A DNA stretch of 64,000 nucleotides from Granulicella sp. L56 (lineage in GTDB: Bacteria > Acidobacteriota > Terriglobia > Terriglobales > Acidobacteriaceae), in contig NZ_LMUS01000006.1 of the NCBI RefSeq assembly GCF_009765835.1, positions 620,001-684,000 of the forward strand. The letters are read 5' to 3'. The translations under genes were made by a program, and so were the position numbers. Below are positions 59,919-64,000 of the stretch, in pieces. Position 1 is the first letter of the stretch, and the number at the start of each line of letters is the position of its first letter. The notes under the pieces were generated by a model that was not told the DNA's origin, searched no databases, and saw nothing but the letters and a program-made list of their open reading frames with translations.

Positions 59919-59980
59919 ATCCCTCTCTGCTTCTAAATCTTGTTGCGTTCAATTTCACCGCTGCCTATCTGACATGAGGA

Positions 59981-60910
59981 CTACTTCTTTCCTCCGGGTA
60001 GTTTGCTGCCTCTCGATGTTTCAACCGTGCGTAGTCCCGCAAGCGCAGTCCTCAGCCGCAGGACAGCGGAAGAGTGGATTTGAGAGACTCGCGACTCGAC
60101 CACACCGAGCGTGAGCCCGATCTCCTTCATGGTCAACTCCTCGTAATAGTAGAGAGTCAAGACCATGCGCTCCTTTTCAGGAAGCTCGTCAATTGCGTCT
60201 GCCAGCCGCTGTTTCATCTCGCCTTTCAGGCAACGAAACAATGGATCTTCTTCTGGTGGCCCTGGAATATAGGCCAGCTCTTCATCGCCCGAATCCTCCG
60301 ACCGTTCGGCGTGCAGACTGCCGATCTCCAACCCTTTCAGATCGCCAAGCAACTGTTGATACTCGGCCAGGCCCAGTTCCATCTCGCCCGCAATCTCCTG
60401 CTCAGAGGGGGCGCGACCAACTCTTTGCGTTACAGAGCGGATCGCCTCTTCCACCGCTCTCCCTTTTCTTCGCAACTCCCTCGGGCTCCAGTCCAGCATT
60501 CGCAGGGAATCGAGGATGGCGCCGCGGATCCTGAACTGCGCGTAGCTCTTGAACTGGACCTTCTTCTTGTGATCGAACTTTGAGAATGCATCAATCAGCC
60601 CGACTACACCGGCGGAGATGAGATCATCCAGTTCCACATGCTGCGGCAAGCGCTCGTGAATCCGCCGTGCCAGATATCGCACTGTGGGCAGATGCTCCAT
60701 CAGCATAAGATCGCGATCCATTCCAGTCTCACTTTCACTCTTTCCTTCCGGCTGATCCTTCGCCGTAAATGGGACAAAGAACGATGCCGCTGTCATAGAG
60801 CTGTCGCAAAGCAGTTTCCCCTTCGACACCCCGTGCAAAATCTCTACCGGAACCGAACCACCTATGCTCATCACTTCCTCCGTATCCTGCTCTGCCTTCC
60901 GTGCTTTCAT
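59981..60910 (-). CDS. fliA: Flagellar sigma factor FliA (sigma-28)
   Basis: Sigma factor for late flagellar genes. It is 309 residues; the sigma part begins at about residue 70 (LMLMEHLPTVRYLARRIHERLP), region 2 with DDLISAGVVGLIDAFSKFDHKKKVQFKSYAQFRIRGAILD, DWSPRELRRKGRAVEEA, region 3 GRAPSEQEIAGEM, and region 4 DELPEKERMVLTLYYYEELTMKEIGLTLGVVESRVSQIHSSAV. The N-terminal ~65 residues are extra and mostly low-complexity; a later start (for example MDRDLMLM) is possible. It follows flhA by 28 bp with no flhF or flhG between them. Confidence 0.92.
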   Translation of the reverse strand: MKARKAEQDTEEVMSIGGSVPVEILHGVSKGKLLCDSSMTAASFFVPFTAKDQPEGKSESETGMDRDLMLMEHLPTVRYLARRIHERLPQHVELDDLISAGVVGLIDAFSKFDHKKKVQFKSYAQFRIRGAILDSLRMLDWSPRELRRKGRAVEEAIRSVTQRVGRAPSEQEIAGEMELGLAEYQQLLGDLKGLEIGSLHAERSEDSGDEELAYIPGPPEEDPLFRCLKGEMKQRLADAIDELPEKERMVLTLYYYEELTMKEIGLTLGVVESRVSQIHSSAVLRLRTALAGLRTVETSRGSKLPGGKK

Positions 60911-60938
60911 GTCTTACCCGCCTGCACTTCCTGCTTCT

Positions 60939-63062
60939 TCAACCAACGGTCCCCATACTTCGCACTCGAATCTCGCTCGGTATCTCTACGGGTGCCAGTA
61001 CTGTAACCTTTGGCAAAAATGGCTCCAGCCAGCGCCGCACATGATAACGGGCTGGACTTGGGCATAAGAGCACGGGGAGTGCCGAGGTAGAGGCACCTCC
61101 GGTTAGGCGTTTCACAGATTCCACCAACCGCCGCATAAAGTCCGCGGGCATGTTGCCTGCTCGCGCGCCATCTCCCAGCAGCAGTGCAGACTTCGCGTCG
61201 AATGTATTCAACAGATCTGTCTCCAGCGTTGGTTCCAGCATCAGCACACGCAAGCTGCCCTCTCCATCGAGCAATGGATGAATGAGGCTTCGCCCCAGTG
61301 ACTGGCGCACCGTCTCGACCAGATGAACGACGTTCTTCGACGTCTGTGCCGCTTCCACGAGATATTCAAGAATTGCGCCGATATCGCGGATCGAAACTTG
61401 TTCGCGCAGCAACTGCTGCAACACTCGCTGCACCTCGCCCAGCGTCATCAGCTTTGGCACCAGCTCTTCAACCAACTTCGGATAGCTCTCGGTCATACTG
61501 TCCAGCAGGCGCTTGACCTCCTGACGCCCCAGCAGTTCGTGCGCGTACCGGCGAATCAGTTCACCAAGATGCGTGCCAATCACCGTGGTCTGATCGACAA
61601 CCGAATAGCCTGCTGCCAGCGCCTGTTCCTCCAGCCCAGGCTGAATCCATCGCGCCATCACACCGAATGCCGGCTCGCGCGTCTCTACACCCGGCAGCAC
61701 ACGTGCCTTCGGATCAGCGTTTACTGCAAGCAGGCAATTCTGCTCTGTCTGCCATCGCGCTATCTCAATGCCACGCAGGCTCACCACATACTCGCGCGGC
61801 TTCAGGCGAAGATTATCCGTAATGTGTATCGGAGGAACGATAAATCCGAGCTCAGTCGCAAGATGCCGTCGCAGGGCCCTGACGCGGTTAAGCATCTGGC
61901 CGCCCTGCTTTTCGTCCACCATGGGAATGAGCTGGAAGCCGATCTCCAACGTGAGTTCGTCCATCTTCAGCAGCGATGCCAGGTTTTCTCCCTTGGCCGC
62001 ATCGATGGCCTTCGCCTTCTCTTTCGCAGTACCTCCATCTTCGGCCGCCTCGTCTGCAAGCAGGGCTGCGTCACTTTTCGCCGCTGGCAGCTTGCGCGCA
62101 ATCAAGGCAACTCCCACCGCCATCAGCACGAAAGATAACTTTGGCAATCCTGGAATGAGGGCCAAGGCAAGCAGCACGCCACAGGCAATCCAGAGCGTAT
62201 TTCTCCCGCGTAACAACTGCGTTCCGAGCTCTGTGTCCAGTGACCCCGACGAAGACGCTCGCGTCAATACGATACCGCCTGCAATCGACACCAGCAGGCT
62301 CGGAATCATCGTCACCAGGCCGTCGCCGACGGTAAGGATCGTATAGGTCTTGACTGCAGTTGATAGATCGGCGCCCTGCTGCAGCACTCCGATCAGCAGT
62401 CCTGCGATAATGTTGATCGCCGTAATCAAGATGGTGGCCATGGAATCTCGCTGATTGAACCTCGCGGCACCATCCATCGCTCCGTAAAACTCGGCTTCGC
62501 GCGCAATCGCCTGCCGACGCTTCCTGGCGCCCTGTTCGTCGATCAGCCCTGCGTTCATGTCCGCGTCGATCGCCATCTGCTTGCCCGGCAGCGCATCCAG
62601 CGTGAAACGGGCCGTGACCTCGGCTGTTCGCACCGCGCCATGGCTGACGACGAGAAACTGGATCGCAATGAGAGCGAGGAACAACACGAATCCCACGACA
62701 TAATTGCCGCCAACGACAAACTGTCCAAAAGCTTCAATCACAGAGCCGGCAGCATGTGTTCCCTCATGTCCATGCAACAGAATCCTTCGACTGGACGCGA
62801 GATTCAAAGACAGTCGAAACATTGTCAGTAACAGCAGCAGTGTAGGAAACACAGAAAAGTCCACTGCGCGTCGTATCTGTACCGCCGTCAAAAACACAAT
62901 CACCGATGCCGTGATCGATGCTGCCAGCAATAGATCCAGCACAAAACTCGGCACTGGAATCAGCATGACGAACACCATGCTGATGGCTGCTACAGGCAGC
63001 AGCAGCGGCCGCATCTTTGAGGCCTCCCATGTACCACTCTTCTTCACCAAGCCTTCACTCAC
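60939..63062 (-). CDS. flhA: Flagellar export protein FlhA
   Basis: A 707-residue inner-membrane export-gate protein with eight spans in the first ~330 residues and a cytoplasmic domain that binds export chaperones. The signature FHIPEP-type region is present: RLSLNLASSRRILLHGHEG, LTARFTLDALPGKQMAIDADMNAGLIDEQGARKRRQ (the FPEC/FHIPEP core), and the cytoplasmic part FIVPPIHITDNLRLKPREYVVSLRGIEIA. All core blocks seem intact. The start overlaps the flhB stop by 4 bp. Confidence 0.96.
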   Translation of the reverse strand: MSEGLVKKSGTWEASKMRPLLLPVAAISMVFVMLIPVPSFVLDLLLAASITASVIVFLTAVQIRRAVDFSVFPTLLLLLTMFRLSLNLASSRRILLHGHEGTHAAGSVIEAFGQFVVGGNYVVGFVLFLALIAIQFLVVSHGAVRTAEVTARFTLDALPGKQMAIDADMNAGLIDEQGARKRRQAIAREAEFYGAMDGAARFNQRDSMATILITAINIIAGLLIGVLQQGADLSTAVKTYTILTVGDGLVTMIPSLLVSIAGGIVLTRASSSGSLDTELGTQLLRGRNTLWIACGVLLALALIPGLPKLSFVLMAVGVALIARKLPAAKSDAALLADEAAEDGGTAKEKAKAIDAAKGENLASLLKMDELTLEIGFQLIPMVDEKQGGQMLNRVRALRRHLATELGFIVPPIHITDNLRLKPREYVVSLRGIEIARWQTEQNCLLAVNADPKARVLPGVETREPAFGVMARWIQPGLEEQALAAGYSVVDQTTVIGTHLGELIRRYAHELLGRQEVKRLLDSMTESYPKLVEELVPKLMTLGEVQRVLQQLLREQVSIRDIGAILEYLVEAAQTSKNVVHLVETVRQSLGRSLIHPLLDGEGSLRVLMLEPTLETDLLNTFDAKSALLLGDGARAGNMPADFMRRLVESVKRLTGGASTSALPVLLCPSPARYHVRRWLEPFLPKVTVLAPVEIPSEIRVRSMGTVG

Positions 63063-64000
63063 ATCCCACCTCCATAGCCGCGCAATCCAATTAATCCAGA
63101 CGGCACAGGACGCTCTGTAACCTGCTGTGCCTGCTGCTTCTGACGTTCGCGTCTTAGCCGCTCTTCTACTTTTTGGCGATACAGATACGCCAGAATTCCT
63201 GCTACCGCCGCATACAACTCAAATGGAATCGACTGCCCAGGCTCGACCGCTCGATAAAGACTTCGCGCCAACGGCGGATTTTCAACGATAGGAATGCCTG
63301 CCCAGCGGGCCTCTTCGCGAATCTCCGCCGCGAGTAAGTCTCGCCCCTTCGCCAATACGATGGGTGCCTGCATCGTCTCGAAGCTGAACTCCAGTGCGAC
63401 TGCATAATGCGTTGGATTGGTGATGACGACGCTTGCACGAGATATGTCAGCTTTGACTTTGCGCTTGCGCATCGCCCTTTGTATCTGCCTCACCCTCCCC
63501 TTGACCTGCGGGTTCCCCATAGCGTCCTTCATCTCTTCACGCACTTCCTGTTTGCTCATCTTGAGCCGCTCGTTCCAACTTCTCCACTCGATCGCATAAT
63601 CCAACGCCGACCAGGCAAGCGTTATCCATGCCGCGTCCAGCGCCAGGCCATACGCTGTTGAGAAGGTCGTGGACAACCGCACCAGACTCATCACCGGCAT
63701 CGGCAACATCAATGTCTTCAGTGCGCCCCAGCCAAGCACCACCATTGCAGCGGCTGGAACCAACGACTTCATGACCCGCGTCGCAGACTGCAGGCTGAAC
63801 AAATGTCCAAGGTTTGTAATTGGATTGAGTTTTCCGAACTGAGGCTCAATAGCGTTCGGATGGATCTCAACACCGCCGACCTGGGCCACTCCCGCGATCA
63901 GTGTTCCGGTAAAACTAGCAGCCAGCACCAGCCCCACGGGCAACAGAGCAGGCTCAAGCATCTGCCGAATGGCCTCATTCCATCGCTGCTCTCCATTTAC
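63059..64000 (-). CDS. flhB: Flagellar export switch protein FlhB, 5' end outside window
   Basis: The visible 313 residues enter from the window edge (reading VNGEQRWNEAIRQMLEP before the first internal ATG at 63961), so the start is beyond 64000. Normal FlhB is about 360 residues; some 40-50 are missing from view. It has the remaining membrane spans (PVGLVLAASFTGTLIAGV and others), the conserved linker EEMKDAMGNPQVKGRVRQIQRAM, and the autocleavage site NPTHYAVAL (63407-63418), which changes export specificity from hook to filament. The end has an extra Gln/Arg-rich tail. Confidence 0.95.
   Translation of the reverse strand, partial: VNGEQRWNEAIRQMLEPALLPVGLVLAASFTGTLIAGVAQVGGVEIHPNAIEPQFGKLNPITNLGHLFSLQSATRVMKSLVPAAAMVVLGWGALKTLMLPMPVMSLVRLSTTFSTAYGLALDAAWITLAWSALDYAIEWRSWNERLKMSKQEVREEMKDAMGNPQVKGRVRQIQRAMRKRKVKADISRASVVITNPTHYAVALEFSFETMQAPIVLAKGRDLLAAEIREEARWAGIPIVENPPLARSLYRAVEPGQSIPFELYAAVAGILAYLYRQKVEERLRRERQKQQAQQVTERPVPSGLIGLRGYGGGM

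Overview
The window looks like a chromosomal segment of an Acidobacteriota genome, most likely the Terriglobia/Acidobacteriaceae group (Edaphobacter/Granulicella/Terriglobus-like). This is inferred from gene content, not from a search. The pointers are a large Oar-like TonB-dependent receptor with an N-terminal carboxypeptidase-regulatory-like domain, a VWFA-related secreted protein, PEP-CTERM proteins, a Gfo/Idh/MocA enzyme next to a DUF6807 (PmoA-family) protein, and GC-rich DNA with strongly C/G-ending codons. No rRNA, tRNA, CRISPR array, transposase, phage or plasmid gene was recognised.

Layout. 1-4.8 kb: a secreted protein cut by the window edge, an altronate-dehydratase-family enzyme and 2-oxoglutarate dehydrogenase E1. 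4.9-10.5 kb (minus strand): cold-shock protein, cytidylate kinase coupled to a protein with a huge Arg/Gly/Ser/Pro-rich disordered tail, and MutL. 10.7-14.9 kb: two PEP-CTERM proteins around a Gfo/Idh/MocA + DUF6807 operon. 15-19.4 kb (minus): pyruvate kinase, a YihY/BrkB membrane protein, a thioredoxin-fold protein and a VWFA-related protein. 19.6-28.5 kb: a GGDEF-EAL protein, a GlsB/YeaQ-type membrane protein, a barrel-like protein, a CpxR/CpxA-like two-component pair divergent from a Spy/CpxP-like protein across three TTTAC boxes, a membrane protein and a TonB-domain protein. 28.7-36.5 kb: a flavodoxin-less CysJ-like reductase, a barrel protein, two Cys/His-rich paralogous small exported proteins, the TonB-dependent receptor, a BNR/sialidase-like protein and an SGNH hydrolase. 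36.5-41.6 kb: Tex, CyaY, an FKBP-type isomerase and an ABC exporter.

41.6-46.8 kb and 57.6-64 kb hold two flagellar blocks. The first has fliC-fliD-fliS (minus) facing flbD-motA-motB (plus). The second reads flhB-flhA-fliA-fliM-fliN, followed by a GspE-N-terminal-domain-like protein with a Cys cluster, all minus strand. Between them lie YjbQ, a second metal-handling-looking pair (a small Cys/His protein and a Met/His-rich barrel-like protein), RdgB, the succinate dehydrogenase operon and an HtrA/DegP protease with a small peptidoglycan-binding-like protein. The sdh operon carries two extra genes: a compositionally distinct 202-residue gene between sdhC and sdhA, and a 47-residue single-span membrane protein between sdhA and sdhB.

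The most interesting points are the two Cys/His/Met-rich envelope modules (30.5-35.7 and 47.3-49.1 kb), the extra genes in the sdh operon, the three-repeat CpxR-like operator, a pair of FadR/GntR-like palindromes before the sugar-acid and Gfo/Idh genes, the GspE-N-like protein in the flagellar operon, and the RG-rich tail protein. All functions are inferred from sequence read by eye; no searches were run.
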